From contig DATFDL010000645.1 in assembly GCA_035252155.1 (NCBI GenBank), forward strand, positions 1-15,621: a stretch of 15,621 nt of DNA, written 5' to 3'. The translations under genes and the position numbers were made by a program. Positions 1 to 6,238 of this stretch are shown piece by piece (the first letter of the stretch is position 1; every line of letters begins with the position of its first letter). The DNA comes from JAICLL01 sp035252155. GTDB taxonomy: Bacteria; Planctomycetota; Planctomycetia; Pirellulales; JAICIG01. The notes beneath the pieces were generated by a model, which made no database searches, had not been told where the DNA came from, and saw only the letters and a program-made list of their open reading frames with translations.

Positions 1-498
1 AAATTCGCATTGCTTGGCGCAGGCTTGGGCGAAAACGCTGCCGGCGATTTCAAGCTGCGCGGGATCGACTCCCTCGGCCAGCTCGATCGCCGCGATCCAA
101 GTGACCCTGCGTTCGTGTTCTTCGAGCGGCAGATCGGCGTACGCCGCGTGGTCGAAGTGCGTTATTGGTTCGGGCGACGATTTGAAATCGCCGACGACTT
201 GATATTGCGTGCTTTTCTTGAGCCTGATCTGCGTTGCCACCGGGCCGCCGGATGCCTGGGTGATCGCAAAGATGTGCCATCCTTCGGCGATCTCGGCTGT
301 CACCGATAAGATGCCAGACCGGCTGCCGCGATCGAACGTAGCTTTGGCCGACGCAGTGACCAACGCATCGTTCAAGCCACCGCCTAGAGGGTCTGCGATG
401 CCCTGCTTTGCGCCGAACTGCGCATGCGATGGCGCGGCGGCGGCAAGCGCCAAAACACAAATGGCGCAGATACCGATGATCCACGAACAGCGATTCAT
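1..498 (-). CDS. Secreted DsbD N-terminal-domain protein (partial, 3' end off the window)
   Basis: Reading the minus strand from ATG at 498 gives 166 codons with no stop before the window edge. The protein begins MNRCSWIIGICAICVLALAA and continues to about residue 27 as a clear Sec signal peptide. The mature part contains EIAEGWHIFAITQASGGP (about residues 70-90) and later FAQACAKQC near the edge. The GWH...GGP pattern and the paired cysteines (ACAKQC) are those of the N-terminal domain of thiol:disulfide interchange protein DsbD, where two cysteines accept electrons in the periplasm. I infer a periplasmic thiol-reductase-related protein. A transmembrane or thioredoxin part may follow beyond the window, or this may be a stand-alone DsbD-like domain. 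A GAGG ribosome binding site (507-510) lies 8 nt before the ATG, and a good promoter lies at 529-558. The longer overlapping minus-strand frame (50-541) is arginine-rich and not protein-like. Confidence 0.85.
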   Translation of the reverse strand, partial: MNRCSWIIGICAICVLALAAAAPSHAQFGAKQGIADPLGGGLNDALVTASAKATFDRGSRSGILSVTAEIAEGWHIFAITQASGGPVATQIRLKKSTQYQVVGDFKSSPEPITHFDHAAYADLPLEEHERRVTWIAAIELAEGVDPAQLEIAGSVFAQACAKQCEF

Positions 499-528
499 CG
501 CTCAAACCTCTGCAAATCGTCCGGGTGC

Positions 529-558
529 AGTATAGTTGCAAAATAATGGTGCGGTCAA
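529..558 (-). promoter_or_regulatory. Sigma70-like promoter of the DsbD-like gene
   Basis: On the minus strand, TTGACC (553-558) and TATACT (529-534) are separated by 18 nt. Each hexamer matches five of six positions of the consensus. The expected transcription start leaves a leader of roughly 20-25 nt before the ATG at 498, which contains the GAGG ribosome binding site. This is the best promoter match I saw in the window, but it is judged by eye. Confidence 0.5.
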
Positions 559-576
559 CGCAAACGGCTGCGCGGG

Positions 577-605
577 TTGATCTTACGTAGACCTCCTGCT
601 AGCAT
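577..605 (+). promoter_or_regulatory. Weak sigma70-like promoter candidate for the first DUF1501 gene
   Basis: TTGATC (577-582) and TAGCAT (600-605) are separated by 17 nt and each matches four of six consensus bases. It faces away from the promoter at 529-558, inside the 150-nt divergent gap. The leader to ATG 649 would be about 35 nt. In a GC-rich genome such a match can occur by chance. Confidence 0.27.
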
Positions 606-648
606 CAAGCGAAGTATCCTTTCAATGGGCTAACCAAGGAGTCCGGCG

Positions 649-2025
649 ATGTTGCGGCTTTCTGGCAACGGCTCGACGCATACGTGCGACGGCGTCACGC
701 GACGCGATTTTTTGCAGGCGGGCATGCTCGGCGCCGTCGGGCTATCGCTGGCCGATCTGATGAGCGCCCAGGCCCAAGGCAATGTGGCGGCGGGCCACGA
801 CGAACGCTCAGTCATCATGATCTTCAACCTGGGCGCTCCCAGCCAGATCGACACCTGGGACCCCAAGCCCGAAGCCCCGGCCGAAATCCGCGGGCCGTTT
901 AAGCCGATCAAAACCAACGCTGCGGGCATCGAAATCAGCGAAATCTTTCCGCGGATGGCCCAGCACGCCGACAAGTTTTCGCTGGTGCGAAGCTGCTACC
1001 ACACGGCCGCCGCCGTGCACGACACCGGGCATCAGATGATGCAGACCGGCCGGCTCTTTACCGGCGGCATCATCACGCCGCATGCCGGCTGCGTGCTCAG
1101 TTATCTGCGCGGGCGGAAGAGCGACCTGCCGGCCCACGTGATTTTGCCCGAACCGATGGGCCGCACCGGTGGCAACCTGCCGCACGGGCAAGACGCCGGC
1201 TTTCTGGGCAAGGCGCACGATCCGTTCGCCCTGATGGCCGACCCCTCGCAGCCGAACTTTCAGGTGCCTGACCTGTTGCCGCCGGCCCAGATCGGCGAGG
1301 CCCGGCTCGACCGCCGCCGCCGGCTTCGGAGCATCGTCGACGACACGGTCAAAAACTTCGAGGCCAGCGATAGCGCCCAACTGCTCGACAGCAATTTTCA
1401 AGCGGCGTTCCGCTTGATGACCAGCGCCCAGGCCCGCGAGGCGTTCGACCTGTCGAAAGAGCCCCAGCAAGTGCGTGAGCGGTACGGCATGACGCGGTTC
1501 GGCCAATGCTGCCTGCTAGCTCGGCGGCTGATCGAGGCGGGCGTGCGGTTTGTGACCGTCAACACCTTCATCACGGTGTTCGACGAAATCACATGGGACA
1601 TTCACGGCTCAAAACCGTTCACGTCGATCGAAGGCATGCGCGACATCGTGGCCCCGATGTACGACCAGGCGTATTCGGCCTTATTGGAAGATCTGGTCCA
1701 GCGCGGCATGCTCGGCAACACGCTCGTGTGCAATCTGGCCGAGTTTGGCCGCACTCCGCGGGTGAATCCGGCGGGCGGGCGCGACCACTGGCCGCAGGTC
1801 TGGACGCAGTATTTCGCGGGCGGCGGCGTGCAGGGCGGGCGCGTGGTCGGCCGCAGCGATCCCATCGGCGGCGTGCCGGCCGAGCGGCCCGTCGAGGCCG
1901 CCGAGGTGGTCGCCACCATCTTCCGCAGTCTCGGTCTCGATCTCGAAACCAAGTTGCCCGGCCCGCAATCGCGGCCCTTTCCGCTGGTGGATTTTGGCAA
2001 GCGGGAGATTGAGGAGTTGTTTTAG
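649..2025 (+). CDS. DUF1501 protein, Tat-exported, alkaline-phosphatase-like fold
   Basis: The 458-residue protein has a twin-arginine export signal (TRRDFLQAG, residues 17-25) followed by a short hydrophobic stretch. DUF1501 hallmarks follow: IFNLGAPSQIDTWDPKPEAP (58-77), histidines at 124 and 128, WDIHG (316-320), EFGRTPRVN (365-373) and GRDHWP (377-382). DUF1501 belongs to the alkaline phosphatase/sulfatase-like superfamily, and these Asp/His motifs are the likely metal ligands. No substrate is established. In planctomycetes it usually accompanies a DUF1549/DUF1553 cytochrome protein, but none lies beside this copy. AAGGAG (636-641) sits 7 nt before the ATG, which fixes the start. The full length fits the family. 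A 98-residue gene follows after 23 nt and may be cotranscribed. Confidence 0.93.
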   Translation: MLRLSGNGSTHTCDGVTRRDFLQAGMLGAVGLSLADLMSAQAQGNVAAGHDERSVIMIFNLGAPSQIDTWDPKPEAPAEIRGPFKPIKTNAAGIEISEIFPRMAQHADKFSLVRSCYHTAAAVHDTGHQMMQTGRLFTGGIITPHAGCVLSYLRGRKSDLPAHVILPEPMGRTGGNLPHGQDAGFLGKAHDPFALMADPSQPNFQVPDLLPPAQIGEARLDRRRRLRSIVDDTVKNFEASDSAQLLDSNFQAAFRLMTSAQAREAFDLSKEPQQVRERYGMTRFGQCCLLARRLIEAGVRFVTVNTFITVFDEITWDIHGSKPFTSIEGMRDIVAPMYDQAYSALLEDLVQRGMLGNTLVCNLAEFGRTPRVNPAGGRDHWPQVWTQYFAGGGVQGGRVVGRSDPIGGVPAERPVEAAEVVATIFRSLGLDLETKLPGPQSRPFPLVDFGKREIEELF

Positions 2026-2048
2026 GTTTCTAGATTGAGGAGAGTTCT

Positions 2049-2345
2049 ATGGAGCCAACGCCTTTGATCGTGGAGGAGGTCACCGATCCGATCGAGATTG
2101 CTCGAATCCACGCTCAGCACGCGCAGGCTCAGCGTAATGGGGCATGGCTCGAGAACCACTGGGGCGACCTCCTGCCGAGTGCGTTCGGCAAGTTCATCGC
2201 CATCGCCGGACAGGAGGCGCATATCGCCAGTTCCGCCGAAGAAGCGTGGGCCTGGGCGCGCACCGCTCATCCAGACGACCGGGGCGCCTTGGTCGAATAC
2301 GTTTTGCCGCCGGGAGGACCGCGCTTCTATGCGAATCGTCGGTGA
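2049..2345 (+). CDS. Small uncharacterised protein (98 aa), DUF5678-like pattern
   Basis: A strong GAGGAG ribosome binding site (2037-2042) precedes the ATG, 23 nt after the DUF1501 stop. The product is acidic and soluble, with no signal peptide. The central part reads GKFIAIAGQEAHIASSAEEA (about residues 47-66), then AWAWARTAHPDDRGALVEYV. A 'GK(F/W)(I/V)A...G' strand followed by a helix is the layout of DUF5678-like small proteins, but I cannot confirm membership. Protein-like composition and a good ribosome binding site support a real gene. The function is unknown. Its 3' end overlaps a second start (ATG 2329) with its own GGGAGG. Confidence 0.7.
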   Translation: MEPTPLIVEEVTDPIEIARIHAQHAQAQRNGAWLENHWGDLLPSAFGKFIAIAGQEAHIASSAEEAWAWARTAHPDDRGALVEYVLPPGGPRFYANRR

Positions 2346-2364
2346 ATGGCTCCTGTTTTCCTAG
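2329..2364 (+). pseudogene. Remnant start of a lost overlapping gene (MRIVGEWLLFS then stop)
   Basis: ATG 2329 lies inside the end of the 98-residue gene in another frame. GGGAGG (2312-2317) is placed 11 nt upstream, as expected for a coupled downstream gene, yet the frame stops after 11 codons at TAG 2362-2364. I infer that a longer partner once began here and was truncated or replaced. My recollection is that similar small planctomycete genes are followed by a protein starting MRIV-GEW, possibly retropepsin-like, but that is from memory only. A functionless coincidence is possible. Confidence 0.3.
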
Positions 2365-2792
2365 GTGTAACCGGTTCGTTTGCGGTCACATGCGGCGAGG
2401 CCACTTTGACATTCATCCTCGTACCAGCCTCTGGCGAAGACATAGTGATCAACGGGTGGAACTGGCGCCCAATCGTTGCGGCGCTAGTTCGCGCAGGCAT
2501 CCTCACCGTGGGCGAACGTCAAGAGCGATGTCTTGCCCAGGGATGCGGCGGCTACATAACCGCTTCAGAGGCATTACAAGCTGCAGAACACATCGATGCT
2601 TTGATTTGTGGAATGCAGCCGAATCAACGTCTTTTGCGCGATGGCGAACTGACAGACAAGGTCATCGACTACAACCTGCCCATTTCGGATTGGGACGACG
2701 CGGAGACTTGGCAGAGATATTCGGCTCGTCACGATGTGTTGAAGGAATTCGCAGCGTTTTGTCGGCGATCAGGCGGCTTCGACGTGGTATGA
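2346..2792 (+). CDS. Hypothetical protein (up to 148 aa)
   Basis: The frame is protein-like from about residue 12 on: a beta-like stretch (EATLTFILVPASGEDIVING), then NGWNWRPIVAALVRAGIL, a GCGGYI turn, and a C-terminal helical part RYSARHDVLKEFAAFCRRSG ending FDVV. There is no signal peptide or membrane segment. The general layout resembles small bacterial proteins of unknown function with a conserved 'NGW.W' and a GGF-type C-terminus; I have no family name. The start is uncertain. ATG 2346 follows the preceding stop directly and has no nearby ribosome binding site, and TTG 2406 or GTG 2445 are alternatives. It may be the distal gene of the DUF1501 unit. Codon use is less GC-biased than in the DUF1501 gene, which may hint at separate acquisition. 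Confidence 0.6.
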   Translation: MAPVFLGVTGSFAVTCGEATLTFILVPASGEDIVINGWNWRPIVAALVRAGILTVGERQERCLAQGCGGYITASEALQAAEHIDALICGMQPNQRLLRDGELTDKVIDYNLPISDWDDAETWQRYSARHDVLKEFAAFCRRSGGFDVV

Positions 2793-2856
2793 GCAGAGAC
2801 AAATGTCAGCCCAGGAGGGAGAGAGATCGTAGGTCGACGTTGTCTTTCGCCCGCTC

Positions 2857-3354
2857 CTAGGGGCTCACCAAAGTCGCCAGCGAGGCTTGGTCTTGCTTTT
2901 CCGGATTGAACGTGACCAACCCCTCCGCTTGAGCGGCGCGGAGGAGACGCTGGTCGGAGGCGACGAGGACCAAGTCGTCCCGCTGATTGCGCAAATGGTG
3001 TGCCACATCCAGTGCCACTCGAAGCATGATGGCGTCGGTTGCATTGATCGAGTGCGCCATGATGTAGGCGAAGGCATCAATCACGACGGCGTTGTCGAAA
3101 GCCAGCACGTGCTTGGCCGGCGACCGAATGATTTCGCTTTCCAGTTCCACGATGGCTTGGTTGTAGTCGGCAACAGAAAGGGCGCCTGCATTTCTTTTGC
3201 GAATCAGGACAGAAACCACTTCCGCCGCCCCGACGTTGAGCAGGAAGATATGATGCTCGGCCACGTTATCGAGAATGAAGTCGATGAGCGCCGAGCCCGT
3301 TTCAGGCGCGTAGCGCTTGGCCAGGGCGCTGCCGTCGAGAAAGAAGGATCGCAT
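2857..3354 (-). CDS. PIN-domain ribonuclease toxin (VapC-like)
   Basis: The 165-residue protein has the PIN nuclease layout. FLDGSALAKRY near the N-terminus carries Asp7, GAAEVVSVL carries Glu45, INATDAIML carries Asp107, and LVASDQRLLRAAQAEGL carries Asp134 before the final strand (TFNP). These four acidic residues are the usual Mg2+-binding set, so the active site looks intact. VapC toxins cleave RNA, often tRNA, and are held in check by a cognate antitoxin. The antitoxin-like gene ends only 5 nt upstream, and GAGG at that gene's very end (3365-3368) can serve as ribosome binding site, so translation is probably coupled. It is convergent with the hypothetical gene ending at 2792. The specific RNA target cannot be read from the sequence. 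Confidence 0.88.
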   Translation of the reverse strand: MRSFFLDGSALAKRYAPETGSALIDFILDNVAEHHIFLLNVGAAEVVSVLIRKRNAGALSVADYNQAIVELESEIIRSPAKHVLAFDNAVVIDAFAYIMAHSINATDAIMLRVALDVAHHLRNQRDDLVLVASDQRLLRAAQAEGLVTFNPEKQDQASLATLVSP

Positions 3355-3359
3355 GAGGT

Positions 3360-3659
3360 TTATTCCTCACGCATGGCAATGAGATCGCGGCTGAAAGCAT
3401 TGTTGTCGGGATTCATCCCCGTAGCGACCAGCCTTTGGCGGAACTGCTTGGCGCCCATGGCTTGGCCCTGAATGCCAAGGTGCTCACGAACTGCCTGCCA
3501 AGCCGCGATGGCGGCAGCATGTTGGGCGTGGGCCTCTTGGATCAGACGCGCGCCGCGGTCCGCGGAGCTTTGAGATCGGGACAATTCGGCCTTTAACTCG
3601 GCTACGTCTCGCTCCATAGCCGATAGCCGTTGTTCGAGGCTTTGCAGCGTTATCGCCAT
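3360..3659 (-). CDS. Coiled-coil antitoxin-like protein preceding the PIN toxin
   Basis: I chose ATG 3659 (product beginning MAITLQSLEQRLSAMERDVA, 99 aa) rather than the longer frame from 3815, whose extra 52 residues are arginine-rich and read through a different small ORF. Residues about 5-30 have a heptad-like leucine pattern with many charged residues, which suggests a coiled coil. The C-terminus (MGAKQFRQRLVATGMNPDNN...MREE) looks like the toxin-binding tail seen in antitoxins paired with PIN proteins. The tight 5-nt spacing to the PIN gene supports this role. No strong ribosome binding site precedes the ATG. The start overlaps the end of the 41-codon ORF by 10 nt, so translation may depend on it. 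No classical DNA-binding fold is obvious. Confidence 0.75.
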   Translation of the reverse strand: MAITLQSLEQRLSAMERDVAELKAELSRSQSSADRGARLIQEAHAQHAAAIAAWQAVREHLGIQGQAMGAKQFRQRLVATGMNPDNNAFSRDLIAMREE

Positions 3660-3775
3660 GATATAATCCAGTATAGTAGACAATTCCGCACGGGCTCCGC
3701 GAGAGCGGCCGGCTTGGATTTCTCGACGACCGTGGCGAGCTTTTCGGTGGCTTCGTTCTTTGAAAGTGCCGGCAT
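3650..3775 (-). CDS. 41-residue small ORF heading the PIN toxin operon
   Basis: ATG 3775 is preceded by AGAGG at a normal distance (minus strand, about 8 nt) and encodes MPALSKNEATEKLATVVEKS, then KPAALAEPVRNCLLYWIISW and a final Arg. The first 30 residues are a plausible soluble helix; the last ten are unexpectedly hydrophobic. The stop at 3650-3652 lies inside the antitoxin-like gene, overlapping its ATG by 10 nt. It may be a genuine small protein, a translational-coupling leader, or a longer antitoxin-like gene whose 3' end was lost, with the hydrophobic tail as out-of-frame read-through. I favour the last two. A promoter-like sequence at 3819-3848 drives it. Confidence 0.5.
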   Translation of the reverse strand: MPALSKNEATEKLATVVEKSKPAALAEPVRNCLLYWIISWR

Positions 3776-3818
3776 TTCTCGACCTCTGCGTCTCCTGGAT
3801 GAGATTCGAACGCATTAG

Positions 3819-3848
3819 ATTCTATCACAGCGGCAGCGATTGAGACAA
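3819..3848 (-). promoter_or_regulatory. Promoter candidate for the small ORF/antitoxin/PIN operon
   Basis: On the minus strand, TTGTCT (3843-3848) and TAGAAT (3819-3824) are separated by 18 nt. TG lies one base before TAGAAT, forming an extended -10 element. It sits in the gap after the ThiF-family stop (3863) and would give a leader of about 35 nt before ATG 3775. It would allow the toxin operon to be transcribed independently of the upstream genes. Confidence 0.4.
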
Positions 3849-3862
3849 ATCAATGTTCAATC

Positions 3863-4894
3863 TCACCCGCCGATGTACTTGGCATATACGGTGCGTGCGG
3901 TGGCGATGTCGTCGGTGCCGCCAATGATGGCGCGGCCATCGGCGAATATGGTGAGCGTGTAGGCGTCGATTTCCAGCCGCAACAGAAACGGGTTGCGCGT
4001 GACGCGACCGACGCCGGCTAGTTTTTCGGCCAGCGCTGGCAGCGAGAGCGCCGCGCCGCCGGGCGGGGCCAATTGCACGGCGTTGCGGCCACAGAGCACG
4101 GCGGTGTGCGTGCCGCGCTCGCCCGACAGCCAGACGAACTCGTGCCGCACGCAGGTCGGGCAATCGGCCCCTTCGCGCAGCCCGCCGGCCTTCATCGGCA
4201 AGAGCCGGTTTTCCCAGAGATCGAAGACCAAGAGCGACCGCTGCACCGCGTCGCGCCGGCCGCTGAGGATCTTGATCGCCTCCATCGCCTGAATCGACGC
4301 GATCACGTTGACGATCGGCCCCAAAATGCCGGCCGTGTCGCAGGTCTCGGTGGTGCCGGGCGGGGGCGCTTCGTGAACCAGGCAGCGCAGACAGGGCGTT
4401 TCGCCGGGCAAGATGGTCATGGTCTGCCCGCCCGCTCCGATGCAGCCGCCATAGACCCACGGAATGCCGAGCTTCACCGCGGCGTCGTTGATCAGAAACC
4501 GCGTCTCGAAGTTGTCGGTGCCATCGACGATGCAATCGACGCCTTCGAGCAGCTTGAGAATGTTGGTGTGATCGACGTCGGCGACAATCGGTTCGATTTC
4601 GATTTGCGAGTTGATGCGGCGCAGCTTGTTGGCCGCGGCGATGGCCTTGGGAAGATTGGCCGCCACGTCGTCTTCATCAAACAGCACCTGGCGTTGCAGG
4701 TTGCTGGTTTCGACAAAATCGCGATCGACAATCCTGAGCCGCCCCACGCCGGCGCGGGCCAATGCGTTGGCCAGCACGGTGCCCAGCGCCCCGCACCCGC
4801 AGACCAGCGCCCGGCCAGCCAGCAGCCGACGCTGCCCTTCTTCGCCCAGCTCAGGAAATCGAATCTGCCGGGAGTAGCGATCGAGGTTAGCCAT
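3863..4894 (-). CDS. ThiF/MoeB/HesA-family E1-like adenylyltransferase
   Basis: The 343-residue protein begins with the family's N-terminal motif (RYSRQIRFPELGEEGQRRL). It has the nucleotide-binding loop GCGALG (33-38), the acidic end of the second strand (IVDRD, 55-59), and NLQRQ (65-69) with the ATP-contacting Arg. Zinc-ligand pairs are CLRC (168-171) and CPTC (245-248). Cys185 in TETCDTAGILGP is the likely catalytic cysteine. Such enzymes adenylate the C-terminal Gly-Gly of a ubiquitin-like sulfur carrier (ThiS or MoaD) in thiamine or molybdopterin synthesis. After the second zinc pair there is a domain of about 95 residues that is not a rhodanese domain and ends DGRAIIGGTDDIATARTVYA. No carrier-protein gene lies nearby, so thiamine versus molybdopterin cannot be decided. 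It follows the antitoxin-like gene by 104 nt. Confidence 0.92.
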   Translation of the reverse strand: MANLDRYSRQIRFPELGEEGQRRLLAGRALVCGCGALGTVLANALARAGVGRLRIVDRDFVETSNLQRQVLFDEDDVAANLPKAIAAANKLRRINSQIEIEPIVADVDHTNILKLLEGVDCIVDGTDNFETRFLINDAAVKLGIPWVYGGCIGAGGQTMTILPGETPCLRCLVHEAPPPGTTETCDTAGILGPIVNVIASIQAMEAIKILSGRRDAVQRSLLVFDLWENRLLPMKAGGLREGADCPTCVRHEFVWLSGERGTHTAVLCGRNAVQLAPPGGAALSLPALAEKLAGVGRVTRNPFLLRLEIDAYTLTIFADGRAIIGGTDDIATARTVYAKYIGG

Positions 4895-4998
4895 GTGCTG
4901 TTTCGTGGGACGTCCGCCCAGACAGGAAAACTACGCCACCAGATAATCGACCAACGTCTTGAGAAGCCGTTTGTGGCGCGAGCCGGCAATCGTGCCAA

Positions 4999-5238
4999 TC
5001 ACCCTCCTTCATAGTCCGGATTCCTTTCCTTGAGGCAGTCCAGGGAATACTCGGGCTCCGCATCGCCGTATGCGCGTTCGAGGCATTCAAGTGCCAAACG
5101 CTCCCAATCCCCGCGTTCATCGTCGACGGCCGGAGGCAAGACGGTAACCACTAGCTTTGTGTTGGGCGTAAGAGGGAACGGATCATCAAGCAGGATCTGC
5201 TGGCCGTCAAAATGTGCCCGCAAGGTAATTGGTTCCAT
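4999..5238 (-). CDS. Small antitoxin-like protein (DUF104/AF2212-like pattern)
   Basis: The 79-residue acidic protein starts MEPITLRAHFDGQQILLDDP, continues FPLTPNTKLVVTVLPP (about 21-36), and has a helical acidic tail (RLALECLERAYGDAEPEYSL). An N-terminal 'I.A.FDG..I.L..P..L.....L.VTV' beta module plus a helical tail is the layout of small antitoxins of the DUF104/AF2212-like type found beside PIN or RelE toxins. A GAGG site about 10 nt upstream supports ATG 5238. At its end there is a very good AAGGAGG (5003-5009), but the next 100 nt hold no toxin: a GTG frame gives only 23 codons (5002-4931). It therefore looks like an orphan. The ThiF-family gene comes next on the same strand. Confidence 0.65.
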   Translation of the reverse strand: MEPITLRAHFDGQQILLDDPFPLTPNTKLVVTVLPPAVDDERGDWERLALECLERAYGDAEPEYSLDCLKERNPDYEGG

Positions 5239-5318
5239 CGATCAGTCCTCGCTCCGGTGAATTTGCAGCTCTACCTACTAGTTTACACGGACGCGGGGAC
5301 TTTGAAACCTAGCGTCGC

Positions 5319-6215
5319 TCAAACCAAAAACCCCGCGAACTCACCCAATTCCGCCAGGTCGCGCTGGAGAAGATCGCATTCCCGGCGGGCATCGGCCAGT
5401 TCATCGTGCCAGCCGGCCCGACGCCAAGCAATCACCGGCACGGAGGCGTCCGACGCCATCGCCGCGATGCGCTCAGCCGTTTCGCCTTCGCATACCAAGA
5501 CGTCTGTTTTAAAATCCTGAACCCTGAACCCTGAACCCTGAACCCTCTGGCCTACCAATAAGTTCCGCGCGGCACGAGGACTCGCCCAATCGAAGCCAGC
5601 GCCGGCCGGCAACACCACCATCGCCACCGCCGGCCAGCGCGCCAGCCTCCGCAACTCGGCCGCCAACGATTCGCCTTCGCCGGCCAGTTCGGCGATCAGC
5701 AACACGCCCAGGCGGCTGGCTTCGGCACACAGCTCGTCGTCGGGCTGCTCGACGATCATCGCCAGATCGGCCGCCCGCCAATCGGCCAGCGGGCGTTCGG
5801 GCACTTCGCGCACGTCGACGCCGCGCGCCACCCAGCCGCGCCCCTCGAAGAGCAGCCGCCGCCGGTGCGTGCCCATGCGACGAATGCCCAGCAAGCGCTG
5901 GGCCGAAGCCAGCACTTGGTCGCCCTGGCGCACTTGCAGCTCGACTCGATACAAAAACGGCAGCTCGGTGGTCCAGAAGCACGGATCGGGCACGACGGCC
6001 TCGGCCAGCAGCGCCCCGCCCGCCGATACTCCGGCAGATTTCGCTCGTAACGGAATGGTTGCCGAAAGCGTCTGCGAGTACGGGCATGTCGGCCCGATCA
6101 CCCGGCCGGTCAGCCGGGAATTGTCTGTAAGATCCTCATCGAGCAACCGCGCATAGACTCGCGCCGCGGCGTTGTTGGCCTCCCCAAAAAAAATTTCCAG
6201 TCGATCGTCGAGCAT
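5319..6215 (-). CDS. GH2-like beta-sandwich planctomycete protein of unknown function
   Basis: The 298-residue protein has no signal peptide or membrane segment. Residues about 40-105 contain GPTCPYSQTLSATIPLRAKS and, later, VVPDPCFWTTELPFLYRVEL. The 'P..W...LP.LYRV.V.L' pattern is the end of the immunoglobulin-like domain of glycoside hydrolase family 2. The following stretch (RLLGIRRMGTHRRRLLFEGR) corresponds to the linker into the GH2 barrel (G.R.....G..L.L.G). The rest (DDELCAEASRLGVLLIAELA) resembles a shortened barrel without the catalytic Glu pair I would expect, so I infer a non-enzymatic relative. Near residue 225 a 7-bp tandem repeat encodes GQRVQGSGFRVQDFK, which looks inserted. 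The ribosome binding site is weak. The gene is divergent from the second DUF1501 gene. Confidence 0.72.
   Translation of the reverse strand: MLDDRLEIFFGEANNAAARVYARLLDEDLTDNSRLTGRVIGPTCPYSQTLSATIPLRAKSAGVSAGGALLAEAVVPDPCFWTTELPFLYRVELQVRQGDQVLASAQRLLGIRRMGTHRRRLLFEGRGWVARGVDVREVPERPLADWRAADLAMIVEQPDDELCAEASRLGVLLIAELAGEGESLAAELRRLARWPAVAMVVLPAGAGFDWASPRAARNLLVGQRVQGSGFRVQDFKTDVLVCEGETAERIAAMASDASVPVIAWRRAGWHDELADARRECDLLQRDLAELGEFAGFLV
5516..5546. repeat. 7-bp tandem repeat (CCTGAAC, 4.4 copies) inside a coding region
   Basis: Four complete CCTGAAC units and CCT run from 5516 to 5546 without a mismatch, inside the GH2-like gene. Because the unit is not a multiple of three, gain or loss of one copy shifts the reading frame. 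The coded peptide (VQGSGFRVQD) is unlike the surrounding Ala/Leu-rich sequence. Confidence 0.93.
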
Positions 6216-6238
6216 AGCTTCAGCCTACCCTTGGAAAA

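Noticed and set aside
50..541. 163-codon minus-strand frame
   Set aside because: Arginine-rich and out of frame with the signal-peptide-bearing DsbD-like gene read from 498; it is a shadow.
808..1506. 232-codon antisense frame within the first DUF1501 gene
   Set aside because: Antisense to strong DUF1501 motifs with no ribosome binding site and no recognisable domain; typical of GC-rich shadows.
2793..2856. Possible terminator between convergent genes around CCTAGG
   Set aside because: Only a short imperfect palindrome is present, with no strong stem or T-run.
3660..3815. N-terminal extension of the antitoxin-like gene from ATG 3815
   Set aside because: The extra 52 residues are arginine-rich and overlap the better supported 41-codon ORF; ATG 3659 begins the protein-like part.
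4931..5002. 23-codon GTG frame overlapping the orphan antitoxin's stop
   Set aside because: AAGGAGG directly abuts the GTG with no spacing, and the peptide has no PIN or RelE features; not supported as a toxin.
4073..5014. 313-codon plus-strand frame across the ThiF-family gene
   Set aside because: Opposite strand of a gene with intact catalytic motifs; composition rich in Arg, Gly and His, no family resemblance.
5516..5546. Heptamer array as a CRISPR or telomere-type element
   Set aside because: There are no spacers and only 4.4 short units inside a gene; a simple tandem repeat is sufficient.
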